Source: Phycisphaerales bacterium (GTDB lineage Bacteria > Planctomycetota > Phycisphaerae > Phycisphaerales > UBA1924). Taken from it: a stretch of 37,232 nucleotides of DNA. Positions within the stretch are counted from its first letter, which is position 1. Each line of letters begins with the position of its first letter. Under the pieces are notes generated by a model. It searched no databases, had not been told where the DNA came from, and was given only the letters and a program-made list of their open reading frames with translations. Below are positions 1 to 7,974 of the stretch, one piece after another. The stretch covers positions 1 through 37,232 of the forward strand of contig JAKFUN010000046.1 of NCBI GenBank assembly GCA_021732675.1. Reading direction: 5' to 3'. Position numbers and translations under genes: made by a program.

Positions 1-140
1 AGACCATCCCAAGCGCAATTGCCATGACTCCGAGCGTAGCTCTAGCACACTTGAAGCGCTGCTCAAGCGCAGTTTGCCATGAGCCACCACATGTTTGGCG
101 GCGCGCACGCGTCTAAATACAGCCACTTGTTTTTGGGCGC
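1..140. other. Non-coding left edge with an imperfect direct repeat
   Basis: No convincing gene is seen here. An imperfect direct repeat is present: AAGCGCAATTGCCATGA at 11-27 and AAGCGCAGTTTGCCATGA at 65-82, differing by one indel and one substitution, 54 bp apart. A weak stem (CTTGA/TCAAG) lies between the copies. The stretch is where the missing C-terminal half of the adjacent (-) glycosyltransferase would be expected, so it may be a deletion or rearrangement scar. That is inference. Confidence 0.4.
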
Positions 141-1367
141 TCACAGTCCCGAGGTGCCTTCACGCGCTGCCTCCACGCCGAACCGGCAAGGCACAGATGT
201 GGGGCCAGGCCCAATGTTGGGGCTGGGGTCGCCGGGGCGTCCCTGATAGCACAGAAAGCACCCCTCGACGCGGACCAGACGCTCGCTGGCGAACGCCTGC
301 GCCTCTGGCGGGTCGGTCATGGCGTCGATGAGGCGTACGTCGATGTTGGGCACCCCGGTGGTATTGGGATAGCCCAGCCAGGTAGCCTGGACCGGCGCGA
401 GCCGGCGAGAAAAACCGGCCAGGCGCGTGCCCGCGGTCCAGCCGTTGGTCTCGATGAGGACGTGAATCTTGTCGGCCCCCACCTGGGCCGCGATGTCGTC
501 AAAGCTCGCGTCGCGTACGTCGCGCCAGTGCCCGAGACTGCTGAACTGCTGAGTCATCGCGTCGGGGTGCGGCGTGGTGCTGTAGAGAAACAGCTCGATG
601 CCTTGGCCCGCCAGGCGCGAGAGGAGCGGCATCATGAATGTCCCGCAGGCGTGATCTCCCAGATCGCTGGACAAGATCCCCACTCGCAGCGGATCGGGGG
701 GCGGGGAAGGCAGTGCTGTGCGCGGGGCAATGGGCGCGGCGGCGGGCCCGGCACAGAGCAGTTCGCCCGCCCTGCGATGCATGGCCGTGTGCAGCACCGG
801 GTCGGCGTCCACAAAATTGAACGAGTAGCATGCCTGCACCAGCAAGCGCGGATCGCCGGGGTATCGGTCCACCGCCTCGCGCAGCAGCCCGGTCGCCTCG
901 TTGGTCCGCCCGATCTCCTGCAGCATCACCGCGCTGTCCCGATACAGCTCCGGCGGGTTGGGGGCGTGATCAATCGTCTGCCGAATCCGCCTGAAACCAT
1001 CCTCGAACTTCCCGGCGGCGAACAGCATCTTCACCAGGATCTGGGTCGCCGCGACGTGCCCTGGATCAATCGTGAGGGCCCGTTCCATCGCCTTGGCAGC
1101 ACCGTCAAATCGACCAAGCTGGTAGAGCGTGTTGCCAAGCATGAAGCGCAGCTCGGCGTCTTTGGGGCTGGCGTCGGCGGCCCGCTCGACATGGAAGAGC
1201 GCCTGAGGCCACTCGTTGCAAGCCGCGTGCACCATGCCCAAGAGCTTGTTCACGTTCGGTTCGCTGGGCTCCCGCTGCAGGTGGGCGCGCAGAGTTTGTT
1301 TGGCTCCCTCGGCGTCTCCACCTTGGAACAGGGCGAGGGCTTTTTCGACGGCGGCCTGGGCTCGCAT
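141..1367 (-). pseudogene. TPR protein with truncated GT41 (O-GlcNAc transferase-like) domain
   Basis: The 408-residue product starts MRAQAAVEKALALFQGG. Residues 1 to about 200 are tetratricopeptide repeats (for example LGNTLYQLGRFDGAAKAMERALTIDP). These are followed by the N-lobe of a GT41/SPINDLY-type transferase, with VGILSSDLGDH (the position of the family's HP-containing loop), WLGYPNTTG and IDVRLIDAMTDPPE. In the family the chain continues into a FGSFN-like strand and a second Rossmann lobe of roughly 200 residues that binds the UDP-sugar. Here it ends in an unrelated tail (CRFGVEAAREGTSGL) and a stop. No other frame downstream restores the lobe. I infer a truncated, probably catalytically dead gene. 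The family assignment is strong; pseudogene status is likely but the TPR part could still be used. The start at 1367 was preferred over the upstream ATG at 1589, because the extra N-terminus runs across the divergent promoter region and into the mqnC start. Confidence 0.7.
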
Positions 1368-1490
1368 GGGGGCATTATGGCCTTTGCGTGCCGGGGAGGA
1401 TGCAGGAACGGTCGGAAGGACACAGGCCGGGGGCTTTTGCCGAGAGATGGGGAAGTGGAAGCAGGGCAAGCGAGGCGCTAAGCTTCTAGT

Positions 1491-1512
1491 GTTTTCAGTA
1501 ATTGCTGAAAAC
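1491..1512. promoter_or_regulatory. Near-perfect 22-bp palindrome, candidate operator
   Basis: Arms GTTTTCAG (1491-1498) and CTGAAAAC (1505-1512) are perfect inverted repeats around TAATTG, whose centre AATT is itself palindromic (20 of 22 positions symmetric). It lies in the 185-bp divergent gap between the GT41-like gene (start 1367, -) and mqnC (start 1553, +), and is AT-rich against a GC-rich background. This is what a dimeric repressor site looks like. No regulator can be named. Confidence 0.5.
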
Positions 1513-1552
1513 TCGTTCCCGAGCGAGGCAACCCGCACTTCCAGGCCACCCC

Positions 1553-2977
1553 ATGACCCTGAGCATGACGTCCCGATTCGACAAAGCACTCCGGCCCGAA
1601 CTGAAGGCGACGGATGAAGGTCTGCTGGCAGCCGTTGCGGCGGGCCAGGCGCGCTTGACGCCTGAGCAAGGCGTCGAGTTGCTCACCCGCGCCCCGCTGG
1701 CATTGCTGGGTCGCTGGGCGGACGCCCGCTGTCGCACTCTTCACGGCGACACCTTTCGCACGTACATCATCGATCGCAACATCAACTACACGAACATCTG
1801 CAACGCCAAATGCACGTTTTGTGCCTTCCGCCGCGATGGGGACGAAGCCGACGCCTACACGCTGACCTATGAGCAGATTCACGCCAAGATCGCCGAGCTG
1901 GCGGCCATTGGGGGCACCCAGATCCTGATGCAAGGGGGCATGAACCCGGCCTTGCCGCTCGCGTGGTATCTGGATCTGCTGAGCGGGATCAAGGCGAAGT
2001 TCCCCAGGATTCACGTACACGCCTTTTCGCCCCCGGAGATGGTCGAGTTTGTGCATTTCTTTGCCCCCCCTGGGGCGAGCTTTGCCGAGCAGGTGCGCTG
2101 GGTGCTGCTGCAACTGCGCGAGGCCGGGCTGGACAGCCTTCCGGGGGGCGGGGGCGAGATCTTCGCCGAGCCGGTGCGGCGCAAGATCGGCCTGGGCAAG
2201 TGCGACGCCACCAGTTGGCTCACCGTCATGCATGAGGCGCAGAAGCTGGGCATGTTCACCAGCGCCACCATGATGTTCGGGCACATCGAGGGCTTCGCGG
2301 ACCGGGTGCATCACATGTCGCTGGTGCGCGCGTGGCAGGACAAGGCGCTGGCTGCGGGCGGAAGCGGGCACTACAAGGCGTTCATTTCCTGGCCCTTTCA
2401 GCGCGAGAACACCCCGCTGGGCCGGGTGCGCAACTGGGGGGAGCAGGCGGGGGAGCTAGGGCAGGAGTTTCCGGGGGACGCGGTGGCCCGGGCGTTTGCG
2501 TTCGGGGCGAGCCCCGAGGTGGATTATCGCGAGCTTGGGGCGGGGGCGGCGGAGTTTGGCCGCCGGGTCCGGATGTCGGGCGCGATCGACTATCTGCGGA
2601 CGCAGGCGGTCTCGCGTCTCATGCTCGACAATGTCTACAGCATTGGCAGCTCGTGGGTCACGATGGGCCCGCACATTGGCCAGTTGGGGCTGGTGTACGG
2701 CGCCAATGACATGGGCAGCGTGATGATGGAAGAGAACGTGGTGTCGTCGGCGGGGACGACCTATTGCCTGGACGAGGCGGTGTTGTGCCGCTTGATACGC
2801 GATGCGGGCTTTGTGCCCGCACAGCGCAACAACTCCTACGACGTGCTGCGGGTGCATGACGGGGAAGATGCCCCGGACCGGCGCGTGACGGACTGGAGCG
2901 AGCATCGCGCGAAGAAGACGCACCAGGAAAAGCCGCGCGAAGAAAAAACGCCCCTCACGGTGAGTGCGGGGCGCTAG
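1553..2977 (+). CDS. mqnC: Cyclic dehypoxanthinyl futalosine synthase (radical SAM)
   Basis: This is a radical-SAM enzyme of the futalosine menaquinone pathway, which cyclises dehypoxanthinyl futalosine. The cluster motif CNAKCTFCAF (CxxxCxxC) lies near residue 80. It is followed by ILMQGGMNP, IHVHAFSPPE, LDSLPGGGGEIF, TSATMMFGHIE and FISWPFQRENTPLG; the last matches MqnC rather than MqnE. At 474 residues it is longer than the usual 350-390, with an extra segment after the FQRENT motif (EFPGDAVARAFAFGASPEV region) and a charged C-terminal tail. The start at 1553 (MTLSMTSRF) was chosen; ATG 1565 is an alternative, and ATG 1502 would overlap the palindrome. The final codons double as the terminator of the convergent pdhB gene. 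No other mqn gene is in the window. Confidence 0.9.
   Translation: MTLSMTSRFDKALRPELKATDEGLLAAVAAGQARLTPEQGVELLTRAPLALLGRWADARCRTLHGDTFRTYIIDRNINYTNICNAKCTFCAFRRDGDEADAYTLTYEQIHAKIAELAAIGGTQILMQGGMNPALPLAWYLDLLSGIKAKFPRIHVHAFSPPEMVEFVHFFAPPGASFAEQVRWVLLQLREAGLDSLPGGGGEIFAEPVRRKIGLGKCDATSWLTVMHEAQKLGMFTSATMMFGHIEGFADRVHHMSLVRAWQDKALAAGGSGHYKAFISWPFQRENTPLGRVRNWGEQAGELGQEFPGDAVARAFAFGASPEVDYRELGAGAAEFGRRVRMSGAIDYLRTQAVSRLMLDNVYSIGSSWVTMGPHIGQLGLVYGANDMGSVMMEENVVSSAGTTYCLDEAVLCRLIRDAGFVPAQRNNSYDVLRVHDGEDAPDRRVTDWSEHRAKKTHQEKPREEKTPLTVSAGR
2943..2973 (-). terminator. Intrinsic terminator of pdhB, embedded in the mqnC 3' end
   Basis: Read on the minus strand, CGCCCC and GGGGCG form a 6-bp outer stem (2949-2954 / 2968-2973) around an inner CTCA/TGAG pairing. 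It is followed directly by six T (2948-2943). It lies about 85 bp beyond the pdhB stop and inside the last codons of mqnC, so one stretch is both coding (+) and terminator (-). Confidence 0.75.
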
Positions 2978-3056
2978 CCAGACAAGTAAAGTTCGAGAAG
3001 CAGGACGGGAGGACGGCGACTTTTGCAGCGGCGCGCCGGGCGGGGGCGACCAGAGG

Positions 3057-4103
3057 TCACATTCCGAGGGTTTTCTTGACCGCCTTGAGGATCTTGCCCT
3101 TGTGAGGCAGGAACTCCTGCTCGAGGCCCTTGGCATAAGGCGAGGGGACGTCGTCGCTGTTGACTCGCACCGGGGGGTGGTCCAGCCAGTCGAAGCAGCG
3201 TTCGCAGATCTGCGTCACCACTTCGCTCGCCACGCTGGCGAAGGGCCAGCACTGGTCCACCACGACCACGCGACCGGTCTTCTGCACACTCTTGATGATC
3301 GAGTCGATGTCGAGCGGACGAATCGTCCGCATGTCGAGCACATCGACGTGAATGCCTTCCTTGGCCAGCTCGGCGGCCGCGTCGAGGCAGAAATGCACCG
3401 GACGCCCGAAGCTCACCAGCGTGCAGGCGTCGCCCTCGTGGGCGAGGTGGGCCTGGCCGAAGGGGATGTAGTACTCCTCCTCGGGCACATGGGCCTTGTC
3501 GCCCAGCATGCGCTCGCTCTCGAGGAAGAAGACTGGGTCCATCTCGCGCAGGGCGGTCTTGAGGAGGCCCTTGGCGTCGTAGGGGTTGCTGGGGATGACG
3601 ATCTTAACGCCCGGGACGTTGCTATAGAGGCCTTCGACGCACCAGCTATGGGTGCTGCCAAGCTGGCCCCCCGCGCCGTCGTTGCCGCGAAAGACGATGG
3701 GGCAGCCCCACTGCCCGCCGGACATGTACAGCATCTTGGGGACGTTGTTGAGGAGCTGATCGGCGGCGACGAGGCTGAACGACCAGCTCATGAACTCGAT
3801 GACGGGCTTGAGGCCGTACATGGCCGCCCCGACCGCCAGCCCCGCAAAGCCGTTTTCGCTGATGGGCGAGTCGATGATGCGCTTGGGGCCGAACTCTTCG
3901 AGCATCCCGCGGCTGACCTTGTACGCACCGTTGTACTGGGCCACCTCTTCACCCATCAAGAAAATGCGATCATCGCGTCGCATCTCCTCGCTGAGGGCCT
4001 CGCGCAGCGCATCGCGGAACTCGATGATGCGATCACCCTCGCGGGAGGGGAGGGGCTTGGTGAAATCAGGGAGAGCAAAGGGAGCAGGGGCGAGCGTCGT
4101 CAT
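3057..4103 (-). CDS. pdhB: Pyruvate dehydrogenase E1 component, beta subunit
   Basis: The 348-residue product is a thiamine-diphosphate-dependent E1-beta (transketolase-like pyrimidine-binding plus C-terminal domain). It pairs with E1-alpha to decarboxylate pyruvate (or a related 2-oxo acid) and reductively acetylate the lipoyl arm of E2. Recognisable stretches are FRDALREALSEEMRRDD, FLMGEEVAQYNGAYKVS, IDSPISENGFAGLAVGAA, GQLGSTHSW, IPSNPYDAKGLL and DMRTIRPLD; length is normal for the family. The start at 4103 (MTTLAPAPF) is preferred over ATG 4133 by the usual N-terminal length. No E1-alpha, E2 or E3 gene flanks it, so its partner must be elsewhere. It could be a branched-chain 2-oxoacid E1-beta, but the GEEVAQYNGAYK motif favours pyruvate. 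lipA lies 4.5 kb away on the same strand, in the same lipoyl-linked metabolism. Confidence 0.9.
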   Translation of the reverse strand: MTTLAPAPFALPDFTKPLPSREGDRIIEFRDALREALSEEMRRDDRIFLMGEEVAQYNGAYKVSRGMLEEFGPKRIIDSPISENGFAGLAVGAAMYGLKPVIEFMSWSFSLVAADQLLNNVPKMLYMSGGQWGCPIVFRGNDGAGGQLGSTHSWCVEGLYSNVPGVKIVIPSNPYDAKGLLKTALREMDPVFFLESERMLGDKAHVPEEEYYIPFGQAHLAHEGDACTLVSFGRPVHFCLDAAAELAKEGIHVDVLDMRTIRPLDIDSIIKSVQKTGRVVVVDQCWPFASVASEVVTQICERCFDWLDHPPVRVNSDDVPSPYAKGLEQEFLPHKGKILKAVKKTLGM

Positions 4104-4450
4104 TGGGGCTTCTCGGAAGGAACCAGGGACCAAAGGGTTCGCAAACTGTTCGTCGCGAGAAGTTCCCGCGTCGAGGGCCCATGGGACCCAGCGGGCATGC
4201 TAGGCACTTCGAGGAAGGGTTTGCGGGCGAATCAGCACTAGGCTGGGAAGGCGGCGATAGCCGGTGCAGAGAGGAGTAACTCCTCCCGAGACCGTCCTAT
4301 AGCGCGGCCCGAGACACGACAAAACCCGGTTATTCCATCTAATCCGCGCGAAGGGCTGGCATTTTCGGTGATTCTGGCGCATCTTAGTGATGGACGGGGC
4401 CGAGTTCGCGCGCGTGGCGGAAGGTGCCCCTCCCTTGGAAGGATCTGCCC
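4104..4450. promoter_or_regulatory. Divergent gap between pdhB and the secreted unknown; palindrome at 4271-4285
   Basis: This 347-bp gap has no convincing gene. It must carry promoters for pdhB (-) and the + strand gene at 4451. GAGGAGTAACTCCTC (4271-4285) has 7-bp inverted arms around one central base and is a possible operator. A TATAGC box at 4298-4303 could be a -10 but has no good -35. No tRNA signature was found. Confidence 0.35.
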
Positions 4451-5116
4451 ATGCTGCTTGAAACCCTTGTCCTGGCCGCGGCCATCACTGCCTCTGACCC
4501 CTTCAACCACCCCGGCTACTCCCTCCCTAACGGGGCGGCCGGCGCGAGGCAGATCGATAGCCCACCTCCCTATCCCTACGCGCGAGTCGACTCGACCCGG
4601 CGCCCCGGATTCGGCGGGCGCCTCTGGCTCACGCTTCCCTACATGGGCGGGGTAGACGCCTTTCCCTCCGGGCAGGAAGATCTCGCCGAGGCGCACGGCG
4701 TGATCGAGCGGGGCCAAGTTGTTCGGGCCCGGGTGGGCGAGCTGGCGGTACCCATCAGCCCGTGGCGCCGCTGGGATGACCGCAGCTATCGCCGCCTGGA
4801 AGCTTCGCGTCAGCAGTGGCTGGCGGAGAACGGCTTCACGGGGGGCGTGCGGACGTTCGTGAACGACGCCAACTTTGACTGGAACGGCACCGGCGCGGGC
4901 GGCTACGAAGTCGCTCAGGCCACCCCGGCCCGCGTTGATCCCGCGACGATCCAGCCGCGCGGAATCATCGAGCTGTCGCCCGAGGTGACCAAGTTCCGGA
5001 GTCGCATGCATGTGGATGCGGGTCGAGTGAATGAAGCCCTCAGCCGCGCGGGCGTGCAGGTGCGGACCGTGACCAAGGTGATCGTGCCGCAGACGACGGT
5101 GGCGCAGGCGAAGTAA
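4451..5116 (+). CDS. Secreted protein of unknown function
   Basis: I do not recognise a family. The product is 221 residues. The start at ATG 4451 is supported by GGAAGGA at 4437-4443, 7 bases upstream; the longer form from 4424 lacks this. The N-terminus MLLETLVLAAAITASD looks like a short signal peptide. A Pro/Tyr/Arg-rich segment follows (DSPPPYPYARVDSTRRPGFG), then a part rich in Trp, Arg and acidic residues (PWRRWDDRSYRRLEASRQQW), and a basic C-terminal stretch ending VIVPQTTVAQAK. There are no cysteines, no further membrane segments and no obvious catalytic motif. It is monocistronic, closed by the strong terminator at 5190-5228. Good codon bias and a good SD support a real gene. Confidence 0.75.
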   Translation: MLLETLVLAAAITASDPFNHPGYSLPNGAAGARQIDSPPPYPYARVDSTRRPGFGGRLWLTLPYMGGVDAFPSGQEDLAEAHGVIERGQVVRARVGELAVPISPWRRWDDRSYRRLEASRQQWLAENGFTGGVRTFVNDANFDWNGTGAGGYEVAQATPARVDPATIQPRGIIELSPEVTKFRSRMHVDAGRVNEALSRAGVQVRTVTKVIVPQTTVAQAK

Positions 5117-5152
5117 GCACGGCGGGTCGGAAGTAGCAAAGCGGCAAAGTGA

Positions 5153-5172
5153 CGAGGTGCTCGAGCACCTCG
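5153..5172. repeat. Perfect 20-bp palindrome
   Basis: CGAGGTGCTCGAGCACCTCG is fully self-complementary. As RNA it gives an 8-bp stem with a TCGA loop. It sits 37 bp after the stop of the secreted unknown and 18 bp before the terminator stem. It may be a protein-binding site or an RNA 3' stability hairpin. Confidence 0.6.
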
Positions 5173-5189
5173 ATGCTCCGAAAAGAGAA

Positions 5190-5228
5190 CAAGGCCGAGA
5201 GGAAAGCCTCCCGGCCTTGGTCGTTTTT
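5190..5228. terminator. Bidirectional intrinsic terminator between convergent genes
   Basis: An 8-bp stem CAAGGCCG/CGGCCTTG (5190-5197 / 5212-5219) carries an inner GAGG/CCTC stem and an AAAG loop. On the plus strand it is followed by GTCG and TTTTT (5224-5228). On the minus strand it is followed by TTCTCTTTT. It can therefore end both the + gene (4451-5116) and the - gene (5293-7722). Confidence 0.85.
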
Positions 5229-5259
5229 GTCCAATGGGGGTGCATCCGTTCCGGCCCCT

Positions 5260-5287
5260 AGTGCCCAGTGCCGAGTCCCCAGTGCCT
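5260..5287. repeat. Four tandem degenerate 7-bp units (AGTGCCn)
   Basis: The units AGTGCCC, AGTGCCG, AGTCCCC and AGTGCCT run head to tail, ending 5 bp from the stop codon of the dockerin gene. The skeleton TGCC-S-A-R is shared with the heptads inserted in lipA (8894-8930), suggesting one repeat family. Confidence 0.6.
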
Positions 5288-5292
5288 GGCGC

Positions 5293-7722
5293 TCACGGAC
5301 ACTCGCCACCCGCGACGACGTTCACCAGCGCGTCGATGTCGGTCTGGTCGGCGTTGCCGTCGTGGTTGAAGTCGGGGTTGATGCGGAGGGTGCTGAGGCC
5401 ACCAGCGATCACGTCGATCAGCGCGGCGACGTCGTCGCTGTCGGCGTTGCCATCGCGATTGATATCGGGGTCGCAGGGGTCCGAGCAGAGGTTGGTCCAG
5501 CGAGCGAAGCCCGAGGCGATCTGGTCACCGGCCCGAACGAACGGACCCACTACCGCAAGGTCGCCCCCGGGCAGCTCAGCGACCGAAAAAGTGCTTCCGG
5601 AACCAACGCCCGACACGGTTCCGCCCACGCGTGCCCAGGTGTTCGTTTGCCACTGGTAGCGGTACACGCCCAAAGGGGCTCGCCTGTAATTGCCGCCATC
5701 GCTGACCAAAAAGAACAAGTCTCCGTTCGCGGCTTCGCCCTCGACATCCGACAACTGCCATCCAAACACGCCCTCGGGCAGCGAGAGCACATCCCACGTG
5801 CCCAGCGCAGGATGAAAGCGAACCCACCGGTAGTCCGAAGCAAGACCCATCGACCGGAAATAGCCCCCCGACACGATGTCACCATCGGGCAGCGCGCGGG
5901 CACTGAACAACCAATCTTGCGTACTGGCGTAGATCGGCGTCGTCGCGCCCGACTGCGGGTCGAGCAATGAGACCCTGGCCTCGAACACACCGTCTTGGTT
6001 GAGATTGGTGCCGTAGAGAATGACCTTGCCATCCAAATAGGGATTGATCTCGGTGAAACTTGGCAAAGAGACGTCGAGCATCGCCCACGTCGAGGTTTGA
6101 GTCTGGTAGCGAGCAAGCCGGTGTTGAGGCCGGCTGCCCGAGGTGCGTTCCAGTGCCGCGAACAAGTCGCCGTTGGGCAACGGGAGTGCGCGAGCAACCG
6201 CCCCATAGTCCTCAGGTCCCGGGATCAGGGAGGTTTCCCGAGTTGCGGGGTTGAGGATTACCGCGCCCGCTCCGACTTGACCGAGCGCCTCCGTCGCGCC
6301 GCCAAAGAACCCGACCAACCGCCCGTCGGGCAGCTGGCGGAATCTGCCCACATCAGAGATCAACGCATTGGACACAGCGGTAAATCGCCCCGTCGAGGGC
6401 TCGTACAACGCGACGTTGCGAGCGTCGACGCCTCCAACCCGCGCGAAGTCCCCGGTCACCACCACGCTTCCATCTGCGAGTGGCGACAGAGTCCCCGGCG
6501 CGCCGCTATCGCCATCAGTCAGGGCCCGCCATTCATTGCCTTCGGGGGTCCACATCGCGACTCCCTGCGCAGTCAAGGTTTGGTCTGCCAGTCCATTGAA
6601 GCCTGCGAACACAGTCCCATCGGAAATCACGCCGAATTGGGGGGAGAAGTAAGACCGCGATGCCATCGCCAGTCCGGCCGGTGTCACTTTGCCCGTCTCC
6701 AAGTTTGCCCGCAGCGCCGAGGCCTTTGTGCCGTCGCCGAGCTCGAAGAAGCCTCCAAACAAGACTTCGGGCCCGCCCAAACTCACCATCGAAGAGACAA
6801 ATCCGCTCTGCCACAACTGGGGCATCTCCGTCCAGTGTCCACTCGCAGGGCTGTATCGTGCGAGCCCTCTCACCTGCAGCGAACCCGCGGTCGTGAAAAC
6901 TCCCCCGGACAGCAGATCGCCCCCTGGGAGCGTGAGGAGCGCGTTGACGTACGTGTCGTTCCCGTCGGCGTCTCCAATCCCCCCATCCAGCGGCAACCAC
7001 CGCTGTGCCTGCGGATCCCACCTCAACACCCCGCCCCTCAGGACCGTGTTCGAGTTTGGCAGGTCTGAAACACCTACCACAACATCGCCATTCGCAAGCA
7101 CCGCCCCCACGCTCTCTCCGTACACCGAGATCCATTGCTCCGCAGGCAACGGCGTCCACTGACCACTGTTCGGGTCGTAGATGCCCGCCGGCGCCTGAAA
7201 CTGGCCGTTCGGAATGTAGTACAACCCGGTCATCAACAGGCGCCCACCACCCAGCGGCGAGATCGAACGAGTGACCCCAGCCCACGCGACATCTCCCTCA
7301 GCCAAAGTGACTGGCGTCGACAGGTCATTCACGGTATCCAATCGAACTAGGCCATAGGGCGGCGCGGAGTACCCACGATCGATGTTCGTGCCTAGGAGCA
7401 ACTGCCCGTCTTCGAGCCGATGAATGCAGTTCACCGCCGCATAGCGATCGCCAAACTCAAACGACGGAACCGCCGCGAAGATCCCGGTATCGCGGTCGTA
7501 GATCGCCAGACTCTTGGCGGGCGTCGAGCCAGCGGTCGCGAAGCTTCCTCCGACGAGCACCCGGTGTTCATCCAGCCTCAAAAAGGCAGACGCTCGCCCA
7601 TCCACCCCCGCCACCCCCGAACCGGGGAGCCAGCGTCCGGCACACTGTGCCTGGCACACCCCGGCGCTTACTAACATCCCGGCGAAGAGACCCGCCACCC
7701 GGGACCAGAATCGGTTTCGCAT
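5293..7722 (-). CDS. Secreted beta-propeller-like protein with C-terminal dockerin-type EF-hand repeats
   Basis: The 809-residue product starts with a Sec signal peptide (MRNRFWSRVAGLFAGMLVSAGVCQAQ). AAGGAG lies 7 bases before this start, which decides it over the upstream ATG at 7836. The body is a run of kelch/propeller-like repeats of about 50 residues built on a 'L.dG.vlvgG.f..aG......la.ydp.tg.W' pattern, for example LTLPGGDLLSGGVFTTAG and RALPDGDIVSGGYFRSMG. The last 60 residues hold two calcium-loop motifs (DINRDGNADSDD and DFNHDGNADQTD), each followed by a helix ending in IAGG or VAGG. This is a dockerin-like module common in Phycisphaerae exported proteins. In cellulosomes dockerins bind cohesins; here the role is unknown, perhaps surface attachment. 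There is no PEP-CTERM tail, so it is not an obvious substrate of the nearby exosortase. Confidence 0.85.
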   Translation of the reverse strand: MRNRFWSRVAGLFAGMLVSAGVCQAQCAGRWLPGSGVAGVDGRASAFLRLDEHRVLVGGSFATAGSTPAKSLAIYDRDTGIFAAVPSFEFGDRYAAVNCIHRLEDGQLLLGTNIDRGYSAPPYGLVRLDTVNDLSTPVTLAEGDVAWAGVTRSISPLGGGRLLMTGLYYIPNGQFQAPAGIYDPNSGQWTPLPAEQWISVYGESVGAVLANGDVVVGVSDLPNSNTVLRGGVLRWDPQAQRWLPLDGGIGDADGNDTYVNALLTLPGGDLLSGGVFTTAGSLQVRGLARYSPASGHWTEMPQLWQSGFVSSMVSLGGPEVLFGGFFELGDGTKASALRANLETGKVTPAGLAMASRSYFSPQFGVISDGTVFAGFNGLADQTLTAQGVAMWTPEGNEWRALTDGDSGAPGTLSPLADGSVVVTGDFARVGGVDARNVALYEPSTGRFTAVSNALISDVGRFRQLPDGRLVGFFGGATEALGQVGAGAVILNPATRETSLIPGPEDYGAVARALPLPNGDLFAALERTSGSRPQHRLARYQTQTSTWAMLDVSLPSFTEINPYLDGKVILYGTNLNQDGVFEARVSLLDPQSGATTPIYASTQDWLFSARALPDGDIVSGGYFRSMGLASDYRWVRFHPALGTWDVLSLPEGVFGWQLSDVEGEAANGDLFFLVSDGGNYRRAPLGVYRYQWQTNTWARVGGTVSGVGSGSTFSVAELPGGDLAVVGPFVRAGDQIASGFARWTNLCSDPCDPDINRDGNADSDDVAALIDVIAGGLSTLRINPDFNHDGNADQTDIDALVNVVAGGECP

Positions 7723-7974
7723 GTCATGGCTCCTTGATGGGTAGAGCCATCGACCGGAGGAGCCCTCCGACGTGCGTTTTCGATCGCGAAGATTACATTG
7801 GGGTTCGCTCGGATGGGTTCCACCGGCCGCGGACACACCATGCCCGTCAGACTGTGTGATCGTTGACGAAACTCCGCGTTCGCTTCGAGCCGTTCACAGA
7901 TTGAGCAAGGGGAACTCGAGAAACGAGCTGGAAGCCGGTGTCACAAAATCGGAAGGCTGATTCCTAAAGGCCGC
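7723..7974 (-). promoter_or_regulatory. Upstream region of the dockerin gene with two hairpins
   Basis: This 252-bp region has no gene. Just upstream of the SD, a GATGG/CCATC stem (near 7736-7751) is followed by a CGGAGG-AGC-CCTCCG hairpin (7755-7769) in the probable 5' leader. They could affect message stability or translation. No riboswitch class is recognised and no clear promoter was found. Confidence 0.35.

Noticed and set aside
2964-4241. 425-codon open frame antisense to pdhB
   Set aside because: It has no recognisable domain and lies opposite a strongly conserved gene.
5293-5480. PEP-CTERM sorting tail on the dockerin protein
   Set aside because: The C-terminus is two EF-hand repeats ending GGECP, without the Pro-Glu-Pro motif, hydrophobic helix and basic end.
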